From Clostridia bacterium (GTDB lineage Bacteria; Bacillota; Clostridia; Christensenellales; CAG-314), in NCBI GenBank assembly GCA_017500855.1, contig JAFVYC010000039.1, forward strand, positions 76,064 through 127,932: a DNA stretch of 51,869 nt, written 5' to 3'. Positions 1 to 8,141 of the stretch are shown piece after piece. The first letter of the stretch is position 1. Each line of letters begins with the position of its first letter. A program made the translations under genes and the position numbers. The notes under the pieces were generated by a model. That model worked only from the letters and a program-made list of their open reading frames with translations, was not told the DNA's origin and searched no databases.

Positions 1-1965
1 ATTGTTGAAATCGTGTTGGAACGACAAGTAGTTGTTTTGAATTGGTGTGCCCGTCCACAAGGCAAAACTTTTTGCGCCTTGGTGGTAGAGCATTTGCAAG
101 CCTTCCACCACCGTCAAGTGGCGTTCTTCCGCTTGCTTTTTGATGCCACTTTGCCCTTTGTAGGCGGAAACAAGCACAAACTCAACGCTTGGCGGAAGTT
201 GAATTTGCTGTTCGAATTGGCATTCGGGAACAAAAGTCAGCACTCCAACGGGGTTTTCCACTTGTTGCAAATGGAATTGCTTGGCAAGGCTGTCGACGTG
301 CGATTGCGTGCGATTTAGCACTTGCACTTTGCAATTGTGCTTTTGCAATGCGCACAAAGCAGTTTTGGCTGCGCCACCTGCACCCACCACCCAAATGGGA
401 AGGTTTGCCAAGTTGACACCGCAACTTGCAATGGCTTGCTCCATGCCGTAGCCATCGGTGGTTTGTGGCACCACGCCCCTGCCAATTGTGTTGACAGCAG
501 GACAATTTGCGCCAAGAAGTTGGGCGTACCTTTCCTTGAAAGGCATCGTTACGTTGAGCCCGTCAAAACTGTTGTACACCTCCATCAACTGTTGGTCGGT
601 TGCATGCTTTGGCAACTCAACAAGCGTGTGCGTGATGCAAATTCCTGCGTGTTTTGCAAGGTTGCGCATCAAAATTGGCGACTTGCTTTGGGAAATGTCC
701 GAGCCAACAAGCGCAAGGTTTTTGGGGAAAATGCCAAGGCATTGCAAAAAGTTGGGGAAGGACACGTCAAACGGTTGTCCGTCCACGCTTCCCCCACCAC
801 ACAAGTTGGCAAGAACAACGCCACACATTGCCATGCGATGGTCGTTGTGGCAACAAAAGTGTGGGGACGTGGGCAAGTTTCCTTGTGAAACGATGGTCAA
901 ATTGTCGCCATCGAACAGGCATTGGCAATTGCACTTTTTTGCCATTTCCACAATTGCTTGAATGCGATTGCACTCCTTGAATTGCAGTTCCCTAACGCCA
1001 AAAAACTTGTGCGTGCCCTTGGTTGCAATGGCAACTACGGCAAGCAACGGAATTTCGTCGATAGCCGAAACAACTTGGCTTTCCGTTGCAACAATGCTAC
1101 CAAACTTGCTTGGAAAAACGTGCAAATCGGCAACTTGCTCGCCACACACAATTTTTGTGTTGCAAAGCGTGTAGTTCAAGCCACAATTTTGCAAAATTTG
1201 CAACAATCCCGTGCGAAGTGGGTTTGTGCAAACGTTGGAAAAAGTTGCGCTTTTGCCGGACAAGACTGCCAACACAAGTGGAAACGCCACGGAAGAAAAG
1301 TCGTTTGGAACAGTTGAATTTGCGCACACGGGTTGCCCCTTTTGCACCGTTGTGGAAAGCCCGTCCACCACAACGTTGCATCCAAAACTTACAAGCATGT
1401 TTTCCGTGTGGTTGCGGGTTGCAACTTGCTCGGTGTAGGTTGTTTTGCCCTCGGCAAACAGCCCTGCAAGAAGCACTGCGCTTTTGACTTGCGCCGACTT
1501 GACTTCAGCAACAACGTGCGTTCCAACAAGTTTGCAAGGCTTGGTTGCAAACAATGCGCCCTCCACTTGCTTGAACTTTGCGCCCATTTGTTCAAGGGGC
1601 TTTTGCACCCTGTCCATGGGGCGTTTGCAAAGCGTTTGGTCGCCAACAAAAGTTGCTTCCACGCCAAGCCCACACACAAGTCCACACAGTAGCCGTGCCG
1701 TTGTTCCGCTGTTTTGGCAATCCAGCACCACTTTGTTGTTCGGCTTGGAAATTGGCGTGACAAAAGCCGTGCTACCTTGAAAAACAATGGTAGCACCCAA
1801 TTTTTGCAAACAGTCGACAGTTGCCAACACGTCCTTGCACAGGGAAACATTGAAAATTTTGCTTGGCTCTTTGCTGATGGAAGCAAGAATCAGCGCCCTG
1901 TGGGAAATGGATTTGTCGGGGCAATGCACGTTGCCAATTTGGAATTTTCCGTCAAGCCAAATCAT
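1..1965 (-). CDS. aroA-aroE: Bifunctional EPSP synthase-shikimate dehydrogenase fusion (AroA-AroE), partial at left edge
   Basis: One reading frame stays open for 655 codons from ATG 1965 (antisense) to the window edge with no stop. Residues 1 to about 415 match 3-phosphoshikimate 1-carboxyvinyltransferase: DKSISHRA near the start, NSGTTARLL, RPMDRVQKPLEQMGA, NDFSSVAFPLV, IDEIPLLA, FKECNRI and NDHRMAM. From about residue 417 the chain matches shikimate dehydrogenase: VGSDISQSKSP, FDGLNVTMPFK, NTIG, TDGYGM, VVGAGGAAKTAL (NADP-binding loop), LNRT and a C-terminal EGLQMLYHQGAKSFALWTG. The two enzymes catalyse steps 6 and 4 of the shikimate pathway. The start overlaps the aroB stop by 14 bases. 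The AroE domain is close to its usual end at the edge, so a short tail, or a further fused domain such as AroK, lies outside. Assignment of both domains is firm from motifs. Confidence 0.93.
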   Translation of the reverse strand, partial: MIWLDGKFQIGNVHCPDKSISHRALILASISKEPSKIFNVSLCKDVLATVDCLQKLGATIVFQGSTAFVTPISKPNNKVVLDCQNSGTTARLLCGLVCGLGVEATFVGDQTLCKRPMDRVQKPLEQMGAKFKQVEGALFATKPCKLVGTHVVAEVKSAQVKSAVLLAGLFAEGKTTYTEQVATRNHTENMLVSFGCNVVVDGLSTTVQKGQPVCANSTVPNDFSSVAFPLVLAVLSGKSATFSNVCTNPLRTGLLQILQNCGLNYTLCNTKIVCGEQVADLHVFPSKFGSIVATESQVVSAIDEIPLLAVVAIATKGTHKFFGVRELQFKECNRIQAIVEMAKKCNCQCLFDGDNLTIVSQGNLPTSPHFCCHNDHRMAMCGVVLANLCGGGSVDGQPFDVSFPNFLQCLGIFPKNLALVGSDISQSKSPILMRNLAKHAGICITHTLVELPKHATDQQLMEVYNSFDGLNVTMPFKERYAQLLGANCPAVNTIGRGVVPQTTDGYGMEQAIASCGVNLANLPIWVVGAGGAAKTALCALQKHNCKVQVLNRTQSHVDSLAKQFHLQQVENPVGVLTFVPECQFEQQIQLPPSVEFVLVSAYKGQSGIKKQAEERHLTVVEGLQMLYHQGAKSFALWTGTPIQNNYLSFQHDFNN

Positions 1966-2872
1966 GAAGTAGTTGTTGCACCTTTTGGGAAGAAATCAAA
2001 AACTTTTTGTACCCCTTTTGCGTGGGGAACACAAAGCCAATTTTGTGAAGTTTGTTCTTTTTGTCTTGCTCAACAAGGTTTGCAACGCCTTCCACAAGTG
2101 GAAGAATGGCAAAGTTGTTGGCAATTTGTTCAAGCCACTTTTCGGCAAAACTTTGCCAGCAGTGCCCAAGTTGAAGCGCCAGTTTCGTTTCGTAGTACAG
2201 TCCGTTTGCAACGGCAAGCCCGTGCGGAACGTTGTGCAAAATTTCCAATGCGTGCCCAATTGTGTGGCCTGCGTTGAGAATTTGCCGAAGCGACTTGTCG
2301 TACGGGTCTTTTTGGCACACACGTTGCTTGAATTCAACACACAGGGGGATGGTTTTTTCCAACCCGTGCTGTACAAAACAATCGTCAATTTCCGAACAAA
2401 GCATGCGATACTTCAGCACTTCGCCCAAGCCGTTTTGCACTTCTTGCTGTGGCAAAGTGCGCAAAAAGTTGGTGTCCACAAACACGTCGGCACGGTGAAA
2501 ACTGCCAACGGCGTTTTTTACACCGTCCAAATTGACGGCTGTTTTGCCACCGATGGAACTGTCCACTTGCGCAACCAAAGTTGTGGGGACGTGTGTTAGT
2601 TTTACGCCACGTTTGTACACCGAGCAGGCAAAGCCAACGGTGTCGCCAACGCAACCGCCACCAACGGCAACCACGTGCCCATCCTTGCCAAGTTTGTTTG
2701 CCAAAAACCAAGCGCAAAGCATACCAACGTTTTCCAACGTTTTGGCGCTTTCGCCGTTGGGCAACACAAAAACATCGTTGCCATGCAAGTTGTACAGTTT
2801 TCCAACGTTTTGGTCGGTCACAAACAAACAGCCTTGAAAATTATGTTTTAAAAATTGTCCGTAGGTTATCAA
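1952..2872 (-). CDS. aroB: 3-dehydroquinate synthase
   Basis: Converts DAHP to 3-dehydroquinate, step 2 of the shikimate pathway. The 306-residue product carries the NAD-binding GGGCVGDTVGF motif, the VPTTLVAQVDSSIGGKTAVN block and the metal-ligand motif NAGHTIGHALE. I chose TTG 2872, which overlaps the aroC stop (TTGA) and has GGAG about 8 bases upstream; the first ATG of the frame, at 2965, would overlap aroC by 97 bases. With the TTG start the protein is somewhat shorter than the usual 340-360 residues. Its tail overlaps the aroA-aroE start by 14 bases, so the three aro genes are translationally coupled. Confidence 0.93.
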   Translation of the reverse strand: MITYGQFLKHNFQGCLFVTDQNVGKLYNLHGNDVFVLPNGESAKTLENVGMLCAWFLANKLGKDGHVVAVGGGCVGDTVGFACSVYKRGVKLTHVPTTLVAQVDSSIGGKTAVNLDGVKNAVGSFHRADVFVDTNFLRTLPQQEVQNGLGEVLKYRMLCSEIDDCFVQHGLEKTIPLCVEFKQRVCQKDPYDKSLRQILNAGHTIGHALEILHNVPHGLAVANGLYYETKLALQLGHCWQSFAEKWLEQIANNFAILPLVEGVANLVEQDKKNKLHKIGFVFPTQKGYKKFLISSQKVQQLLHDLA

Positions 2873-3927
2873 TTTTGTTGCTCCGTTAGTTGTTTTGTCA
2901 GTTGATTTGCCAACACAATTGCCAAAATGTTTTCGCCAATAACGCCAACGTTTGGCACAACGCAAGTGTCGGCACGCTCGTAGTGAGCAGTTGTTTGTTC
3001 AAAAGTTTGGCTGTTGATGCTTGGCGCACCCACAACCGTTGGCACAGGTTTGACAACAAGGCTACACAAAATGTCCTGCCCTGTGGAAATGCCACCCACA
3101 ATGCCACCACACTTGTTGGAAGAGTAGACAATTTTGCCGTTTTGCACCTCCAAAGTGTCGCAAGCAGAAAGTCCATCCAAACTTGCGTACTTTTCGCCAA
3201 TGCCAAAGGAAATGCCCTTGACGGATGGAATGCCCAAAAGTTCGGCGGAAATTTGCGCATCCAAACGCTTGTTGTAGGGGAAAATTTCGCCAATACCCAT
3301 TGGCACGCCTGTTGCGCCCACCACAACAACTCCGCCCAAACTGTTGCCGTTTTGACGTGCTTGCTGGATTTTTTCCACCATCAGCCCCGTTGCGTACTTG
3401 CAAGGGCAATGCAAAATTTCAAAGTGTGGTTGCTCTTCCGACACGCCAAAAACGTACCTGTTTCGGCTGGCAATGCCACCAATTTTTTGCACATAGTGGA
3501 AAGTTGAAATGCCGTGCTTTGCCAAAAGTTGCTTGCAAATTGCGCCTGCAACCACGTAGCCAATGCTGTTGCGAGCAGAGGAAATTTCGACAATTTGCCG
3601 TACAGTCAGGTGTGGAAAGCGAGCCTTGCCCACAACGTCGGTGTGCCCACTGCGAAGGGCAACAATTTCCTGCCTTTGTTCAACGCACTTGTTGGCAACA
3701 GCAAATTCAACGGGGTTTCCGTCGCACACCACAACGCCGTTGTTTTCGCCAACAAATGTTACCAAGTCGGCGTTTGTTTGCCTGCTACTGCGCCCAAAAC
3801 CCGTTTTGCGCCGTGCAAGTTGAAGATTGATTTGCTCCACCGAAAAGGCAAAGCCCTTGGGAAGCCCCGATATTTTTCCTGAGTAGCCCTGCCCGTGGGA
3901 AGTGCCACTAAATTGCAATTCTACCAT
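2869..3927 (-). CDS. aroC: Chorismate synthase
   Basis: Makes chorismate from EPSP using reduced FMN, the last common step for aromatic compounds. The 352-residue protein begins MVELQFSGTSHGQGYSG, close to the family N-terminus, and has RSGHTDVVGKARF, SSARNSIGYVVAGAICKQLL, GGVVVVGATGVPMGIGE and the ATG of a preceding AAGGTG ribosome binding site. An upstream in-frame ATG at 4002 would add 25 residues without family similarity, so 3927 is used. First of the overlapping aroC-aroB-aroAE set; the upstream hydrolase gene ends 79 bases before it with no clear terminator between. Confidence 0.95.
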   Translation of the reverse strand: MVELQFSGTSHGQGYSGKISGLPKGFAFSVEQINLQLARRKTGFGRSSRQTNADLVTFVGENNGVVVCDGNPVEFAVANKCVEQRQEIVALRSGHTDVVGKARFPHLTVRQIVEISSARNSIGYVVAGAICKQLLAKHGISTFHYVQKIGGIASRNRYVFGVSEEQPHFEILHCPCKYATGLMVEKIQQARQNGNSLGGVVVVGATGVPMGIGEIFPYNKRLDAQISAELLGIPSVKGISFGIGEKYASLDGLSACDTLEVQNGKIVYSSNKCGGIVGGISTGQDILCSLVVKPVPTVVGAPSINSQTFEQTTAHYERADTCVVPNVGVIGENILAIVLANQLTKQLTEQQN

Positions 3928-3956
3928 AGTTTTGCACCTTGTTTTTGTTGAATTTC

Positions 3957-3972
3957 GCCACCACGGGGTGGC
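3957..3972. repeat. Dispersed 16-bp palindrome GCCACCACGGGGTGGC
   Basis: Near-perfect palindrome between the MBL-fold gene and aroC. Related copies occur at 22469-22483, 26224-26238, 28112-28127, 30407-30417 (half) and 41556-41571, almost all just before or after genes, and as the boundary of the 102-bp units at 19539-19757. It behaves like a REP-type intergenic palindrome. No T-tract follows, so it is not a standard terminator. Confidence 0.75.
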
Positions 3973-4006
3973 TGTTTTGCAAGATTGCCTGCTTTTGCCC
4001 AACAGG

Positions 4007-5308
4007 CTACTGGCTTTGCAGTTCCAGCCAATTTTGCGGGCAAGTTCTGTGCTGTTTGAACCAATCGGTTTGGCAAAGTTTTGTGTCGTTGTTGGAAAAG
4101 TACATTTTTACGTTGCCGTTCGTGCAAGCAAACACAATGTCGCCATTCATGGGTTTTACCGTGCCTTGTTCGTAGTCGTCCACAACTGTTGTGACGTACA
4201 CGTTGGACGTGTACTTGCTGATTACGTCCACAAATTGTTGCGTGGGGAATTGGTTTTCGTTGGCGTCGGTGTACTCGTCGGTGCCTGCGCAACAGCACAC
4301 ACAAACGTACTGTGGTTGCACAACTCGCATCAATTCGTCGCAACTGGAAGTTTTGCTACCGTGGTGTCCTGCCTTGTACAACACGCACTTGGGCAATGGG
4401 TTGCCTTGTTGGTTGTAGTACTCTACCATTTTCTTTTCGCCCTTTTCTTCCAAGTCGCCTGTGAAGAGATAGTGGTTTACAAATTGCTCGTTGTTGGCGT
4501 TGCTTGGGTCGTAGCCGGGCAAGTATTGGTTGATCATCACGCACACGGAATAGTCGTTTTCCCCACTGCTTTGTGTGTTGAAATAGTAGTAGTTGTACAA
4601 AATTTCCAATTCCACGGTGTCGCTCAGTTTGTACACACGCTTTGCGCCGTCTTGCTGATTGAAGCATTGCGCTGCAGTGTAGTGAACTGCGCCTTGCTCA
4701 ATTTCCCCTTGCCTTGCCAAGTAGTACCTGCCAACAACGCTTGTGTCGGACGGGTTGGTTTTGTTGGTTAGTGGGAAGTCGATGATTGTGCCCGTTTGGT
4801 AGGTTTCGAAAATGCCTGCCCTGCCACTTTGCGAATAGAATGCGCCAAGGTGGTCTTCGTGGCCGTGGGTTGCCACAACGTACTCCAACTTGCCGTCGGT
4901 GACAAATTGGTTGAGGTAGGCAACAAGCGTGGGCGCAGATGCGTTTTCCGCACCGGCATCAATCAAAAGGTCGGTTTCGCCCGCCTTGATGTACACGCAG
5001 TCGCCCGTCTTGTCGGAGCCAAGTTGCAAAAAGTGGATGGAAAGATCCTCTTGCTGAATTTGCTCAACGTTGTAGGTTTGAGAGTTTACAGGTGGAGTAG
5101 GTTGCGGGGGCTCCGGGTTTTCCGTGCCGGCAAGCAAATTTTTGATGGTTTGCACAACAGTGTGCGCAAGGTTGTCCAAAACTTCCACGCCCGTTGGGTT
5201 GCTGTCTACAACAAACATTGCCACGCAAAACACAACGACTATTACCACAAGCGCCACAATTGCGCCCTTGCTACCCTTGATTTTTGCCTTTTTGCTTCTT
5301 TTTGCCAT
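4007..5308 (-). CDS. Membrane-anchored ComEC-like metallo-beta-lactamase-fold hydrolase
   Basis: 433 residues. A basic N-terminus is followed by one membrane segment (about residues 15-36), then a Pro-rich linker (about 65-75) and an extracellular metallo-beta-lactamase fold. Visible metal-site motifs are THGHEDHLGA (about 146-155), FTGDLE and AGHHGSKTSS, the pattern of the ComEC/Rec2 C-terminal domain family. Such stand-alone proteins are often annotated as ComEC-like or late-competence hydrolases; the substrate is unknown and may be nucleic acid or another phosphoester. A GGGGG ribosome binding site precedes ATG 5308. It lies upstream of aroC in the same direction, but nothing in the sequence links it to aromatic synthesis. 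Confidence 0.8.
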   Translation of the reverse strand: MAKRSKKAKIKGSKGAIVALVVIVVVFCVAMFVVDSNPTGVEVLDNLAHTVVQTIKNLLAGTENPEPPQPTPPVNSQTYNVEQIQQEDLSIHFLQLGSDKTGDCVYIKAGETDLLIDAGAENASAPTLVAYLNQFVTDGKLEYVVATHGHEDHLGAFYSQSGRAGIFETYQTGTIIDFPLTNKTNPSDTSVVGRYYLARQGEIEQGAVHYTAAQCFNQQDGAKRVYKLSDTVELEILYNYYYFNTQSSGENDYSVCVMINQYLPGYDPSNANNEQFVNHYLFTGDLEEKGEKKMVEYYNQQGNPLPKCVLYKAGHHGSKTSSCDELMRVVQPQYVCVCCCAGTDEYTDANENQFPTQQFVDVISKYTSNVYVTTVVDDYEQGTVKPMNGDIVFACTNGNVKMYFSNNDTKLCQTDWFKQHRTCPQNWLELQSQ

Positions 5309-5626
5309 TTTTCTACCCCCTTTTTGTTTAGTTTACAGTTTGTTTTTTGCTGAAATTACGTGTTGCAACGCTTTTCGCTGTGAAATTGCAACGCTGTTGG
5401 AAAGTTTGGTTTGCGGTTTTTTGCACGGCATACCTTGTTCACAATGCCTTTTGCTCAATTGCATTTTTGGGCAAAACTGCAAACGGTTTTGCTTTTTGAA
5501 ACCGTCCTCAATGCAAACGTGTTTTCCAACCCAACGGCAAACGCTTGAATTTTGTTGCTTTTCTACAAAACTGTGTTTTGCCCGTTGCAAGGTTGTGGCA
5601 AATTGAGCCAAAACTTTTCCATATAC
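5309..5626 (-). other. Long untranslated leader of the MBL-fold gene
   Basis: About 310 bases separate the inferred transcription start (near 5620) from ATG 5308. A reading frame of about 100 codons crosses most of it on the minus strand but has no ribosome binding site and no family I recognise. I see no known riboswitch. The segment is unexplained. Confidence 0.4.
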
Positions 5627-5655
5627 ATTATACCACATCACAGCGCTTGTTTCAA
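5627..5655 (-). promoter_or_regulatory. Sigma-A promoter for the MBL-fold gene
   Basis: On the minus strand TTGAAA, 17 bases, TATAAT. Transcription would start near 5620, leaving a leader of about 310 bases. Confidence 0.6.
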
Positions 5656-5781
5656 GTGGCTAAAACAAACTAGTGGCACAAATTTTGCAAGCACGGCAAC
5701 CAACAAAAAGGCTGAACGTGCCAAAAGTTGCGCACAAAAGTTCAAAAACAAAAAATTGTTGCACTTTTTTTGTTGTTGCTG

Positions 5782-5810
5782 TTGACTGTTGCTTGTTTTG
5801 TTGGTACAAT
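5782..5810 (+). promoter_or_regulatory. Sigma-A promoter
   Basis: TTGACT, 17 bases, TACAAT, about 30 bases ahead of ATG 5840. Confidence 0.7.
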
Positions 5811-5839
5811 GTGTGTACAAACACTTTGGGGGAAAACAA

Positions 5840-6841
5840 ATGACACAAGCACAGGTCTACGAAAAACTTGAGCAAGTCTTTGGCGAATTGGACAAAAAGT
5901 ATGCCGAGAACGCACGCCGTGCCGGCACCGACTACACACCACGCCTTGCCGAAGACCACTACTTCTACGAAAAATGGCATGGACGCATGACGGAGCGAAG
6001 CTACAACGTCATTTGCATGATAGAAGACGGCATGTCGGTTGGCGAAATTGTGCGCCACTACCCCACCCCTGTGCCCCAAAACAGGCGAGATTGGGCAACA
6101 ACCCCTGCCGAGTACATGTACGGCGGAACAACGCACACTCCACCCATCGTGCCACCTGCACGTTCCGGAAGTTCAAGAAGTCCATTTGCACGAAGAAGGG
6201 AATCTACCGAAAGACCTTCAACACGTCGCACTTCGACAAGTTCTTCCCACGCAACAAGCGAAACAACTGCTCCACGCCGAGAAAGGCGGGAACGTCGCAC
6301 ACGGAAACCACACTTCACCGACCCAATTTGGGATGCAGGCAAAGGCATCTATCGCAAAATTTGCACGCTCATCATTTTTTCCGCCGTGGGCTTGTTTATC
6401 TTTTGCTACTGCTTTGGCAGTTTGGGAAAGCCCAACACCGACGAATGGGCGCCCGCAGGCCTTGCCGTTGGTTTGTTTGTTGCAGGATTGCCAAACTTTT
6501 TGCAAGCGCTTGCCATTTGCTTTGGCTCGTCCCTTGCCTACAAGCACGACACCTACACCGTGACAACCTACGCCGACGGCCACAAAGAGTACGACGACAA
6601 CTGGGCAAGTGACTTTGCCATGACAATTTTTGGCAAAATTTTGATTTTGCTACTTACGCCCTTTGTTGGTTGGATCATCACTCCGTTCAAGTACTTCCGA
6701 CTGCGCCGACAGTACCACAATCTTGCCGGCGAACACTACAAAGATTTGCCGTTTTTGCGCAAAATTGCCTTCCCCACCTTGCTTGGCATTGCTTGGTTTT
6801 TTGTGTGCATCACAATGGCAGGCGCCATGGCAGGGATGTAG
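5840..6841 (+). CDS. Unknown membrane protein with Ser/Arg-rich linker
   Basis: Not recognised. 333 residues from ATG 5840, which follows a GGGGG ribosome binding site; an in-frame ATG at 5789 falls inside the promoter and is rejected. Residues 1-85 are soluble and look helical (QVYEKLEQVFGELDKKY; MIEDGMSVGEIVRHYP). Residues about 95-175 form a low-complexity Ser/Thr/Arg/Pro linker. The last half has about four hydrophobic segments (near 185-205, 215-240, 280-300 and 315-333). It stands alone between its own promoter and a terminator. The N-terminal part could be a small recognition domain; that is speculation. Confidence 0.75.
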   Translation: MTQAQVYEKLEQVFGELDKKYAENARRAGTDYTPRLAEDHYFYEKWHGRMTERSYNVICMIEDGMSVGEIVRHYPTPVPQNRRDWATTPAEYMYGGTTHTPPIVPPARSGSSRSPFARRRESTERPSTRRTSTSSSHATSETTAPRRERRERRTRKPHFTDPIWDAGKGIYRKICTLIIFSAVGLFIFCYCFGSLGKPNTDEWAPAGLAVGLFVAGLPNFLQALAICFGSSLAYKHDTYTVTTYADGHKEYDDNWASDFAMTIFGKILILLLTPFVGWIITPFKYFRLRRQYHNLAGEHYKDLPFLRKIAFPTLLGIAWFFVCITMAGAMAGM

Positions 6842-6885
6842 AAACTTCAACACATGTTTGAAACTACCACAATTTATAAAAAAAC

Positions 6886-6919
6886 AAGTCCTCGGCAACG
6901 ATTGCCGAGGACTTTTCTT
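6886..6919 (+). terminator. Intrinsic terminator
   Basis: Stem AAGTCCTCGGCAA/TTGCCGAGGACTT with a 3-base loop followed by a T-rich run, 45 bases after the stop at 6841. Confidence 0.85.
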
Positions 6920-7033
6920 TTACTCGTTTGGCTTAGTGTTTTCGAAAAGCAATTTTTGTGTGAACGTTCTTGCGCAAACGCTGGCTGACAGCAGTTGACG
7001 TTGTGCCAAAACTTTGCCAATAAAAAAAATCCC

Positions 7034-7302
7034 CCAACAATAGCGTGATGCTCTTAACGGAGCATTCACGCTAAACGATGTTTGCCCTTGCGGGCAAGTG
7101 ATGTTGCCTTCGGCAGTGATGCTCACTGCGTGAATGATGTTACGTCTGACGGCGTAGTGGGCAAACATCACATCACTGCGAGCATTTGCGAGCAACATCA
7201 CTATGCGTAGCATAACATCACTTTTGCGTTAGCAAAAACATCACTAACAGAAAAAAGAGCATACATACAAGATTTTTCGTCTTGTGCGTGTGCTCTTTCT
7301 GT
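7034..7302. repeat. Hairpin array, GTGATGTT-linker family
   Basis: A run of small perfect hairpins of 3-7 bp stem with 3-4 base loops (TGCCC/GGGCA, GCC/GGC, TCAC/GTGA, TATGC/GCATA, TTTTGC/GCAAAA) separated by a fixed linker. The linker reads GTGATGTT on the left and AACATCAC on the right, so the array flips orientation near 7160. GATGTTTGCCC (about 7077) and GGGCAAACATC (about 7160) form an outer stem. A larger hairpin (7041-7073) precedes it and a stem of over 20 bp (7245-7302) follows. No reading frame of interest. Confidence 0.85.
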
Positions 7303-7429
7303 TTGTAATAGGGGTTGGGGCTTAGCCCATTCAGGATTTGTTTAGACAAATGCGATGCTCGCACTTAGTGGTATTTTTGAATTCTCCGCTAAGGAATTAC
7401 CCTTTTATTGGAGAATTTTGTGCGCAAAA
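7303..7429. other. Unassigned intergenic segment after the array
   Basis: Contains GGGCTTAGCCC and an imperfect AATTCTCC/GGAGAATT stem (about 7380-7420) followed on the minus strand by a short T run, which may end the DtxR-family transcript. Nothing else seen. Confidence 0.35.
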
Positions 7430-7801
7430 CTAGTTTTGTGTTTGTTCCAAGTAGTGCTTGATGGCTTGGAAAGACTCGTCGCTGATGTGATGCTCCATTT
7501 TGCAAGCGTCCTGCGTGGCAATTGCTTGGTCAACTCCAAGGGAAACAAGCCACCTTGTGAGCAATGCGTGGCGTTGCAAAATCTTTTCGGCAACGGCAAG
7601 CCCGGACGGCGTCAACGAGATGTAGCCGTTTTCGTCCACAACAACGTAGCCACCCTTTTTGAGCAAGCCCATTGCACGGCTGATGGACGGTTTGCTGTAG
7701 CCCATGTGTTCGCCAATGTCTATTGCTCGCACGCAAGATTTTTGCTTGGACAACACCAAAATTGTTTCCAAGTACATTTCGCCAGATTCTTTCAATGCCA
7801 T
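7430..7801 (-). CDS. DtxR/MntR-family metal-dependent transcriptional regulator
   Basis: 123 residues. The N-terminal winged helix reads SGEMYLETILVLSK, VRAIDIGEHMGYSKPSISRAMGLLKKGGYV, then a dimerisation and metal-binding part with RHALLTRWLVSLGV and CKMEHHISDE, where Cys, Glu and His are typical ligands of the family. It lacks the C-terminal SH3-like domain, which fits the short MntR-type. It lies just downstream of feoAB and the Cys-rich protein but behind a terminator, with its own promoter. By family and position it most likely senses Fe(II) or Mn(II) and represses feo. GAGGTG ribosome binding site. Confidence 0.92.
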   Translation of the reverse strand: MALKESGEMYLETILVLSKQKSCVRAIDIGEHMGYSKPSISRAMGLLKKGGYVVVDENGYISLTPSGLAVAEKILQRHALLTRWLVSLGVDQAIATQDACKMEHHISDESFQAIKHYLEQTQN

Positions 7802-7821
7802 TTTTGCACCTCAATTTGTTA

Positions 7822-7857
7822 TGCTACCAATGTAGCACATTTCCAATGTTTTTGCAA
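7822..7857 (-). promoter_or_regulatory. Promoter of the DtxR-family gene with overlapping palindrome
   Basis: Minus strand TTGCAA (7852-7857), 17 bases, TACATT (7829-7834). The -10 box is embedded in the 16-bp inverted repeat TGCTACCAATGTAGCA (7822-7837), a position suited to a repressor, possibly autoregulation. Confidence 0.5.
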
Positions 7858-7908
7858 GAGTATTTGCGCATTTTGCCAAAAAATTACGCAACTTGCGTGT
7901 TTTGCAAC

Positions 7909-7941
7909 AAAAAAAGTGGGCAAACAGCGTTGTTTGCCCAC
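7909..7941 (-). terminator. Terminator of the feo operon
   Basis: GTGGGCAAACA/TGTTTGCCCAC stem followed on the minus strand by T7, just after the Cys-rich gene. Confidence 0.85.
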
Positions 7942-7955
7942 GGCTTTGTTTTGTT

Positions 7956-8132
7956 CTACTTTTTGGGATTGTGGCAACTGTCCTTCATGGCGCAGTGTTC
8001 GCAACCGCAACCACAAGAAGATTTGCCTTGCTTTTTGTTTTTGATTTGTTTTGCAACAACAAGAACAATAATTGCAACAACGGCAATTGCAACCACAAGT
8101 GTGCCCCAGTTTTGCATTAGCCATTCTTTCAT
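7956..8132 (-). CDS. FeoB-associated Cys-rich membrane protein
   Basis: 58 residues starting MKEWLMQNWGTLVVAIAV, with a single membrane helix (about 10-28) and a Cys-rich tail SSCGCGCEHCAMKDSCH. This is the pattern of the small FeoB-associated proteins (PF12669 type) of Bacillota, thought to assist ferrous iron delivery, although the mechanism is not settled. It begins 9 bases after the feoB stop and the operon terminator follows. GAGGT ribosome binding site. Confidence 0.9.
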   Translation of the reverse strand: MKEWLMQNWGTLVVAIAVVAIIVLVVAKQIKNKKQGKSSCGCGCEHCAMKDSCHNPKK

Positions 8133-8141
8133 AAAATACCT

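Noticed and set aside
5333..5641. 102-codon frame in the leader of the hydrolase gene
   Set aside because: Starts within the promoter, no ribosome binding site, basic low-complexity product.
7034..7302. CRISPR or REP cluster
   Set aside because: The varying parts are self-complementary hairpins rather than spacers, and the linker is only 8 bases.
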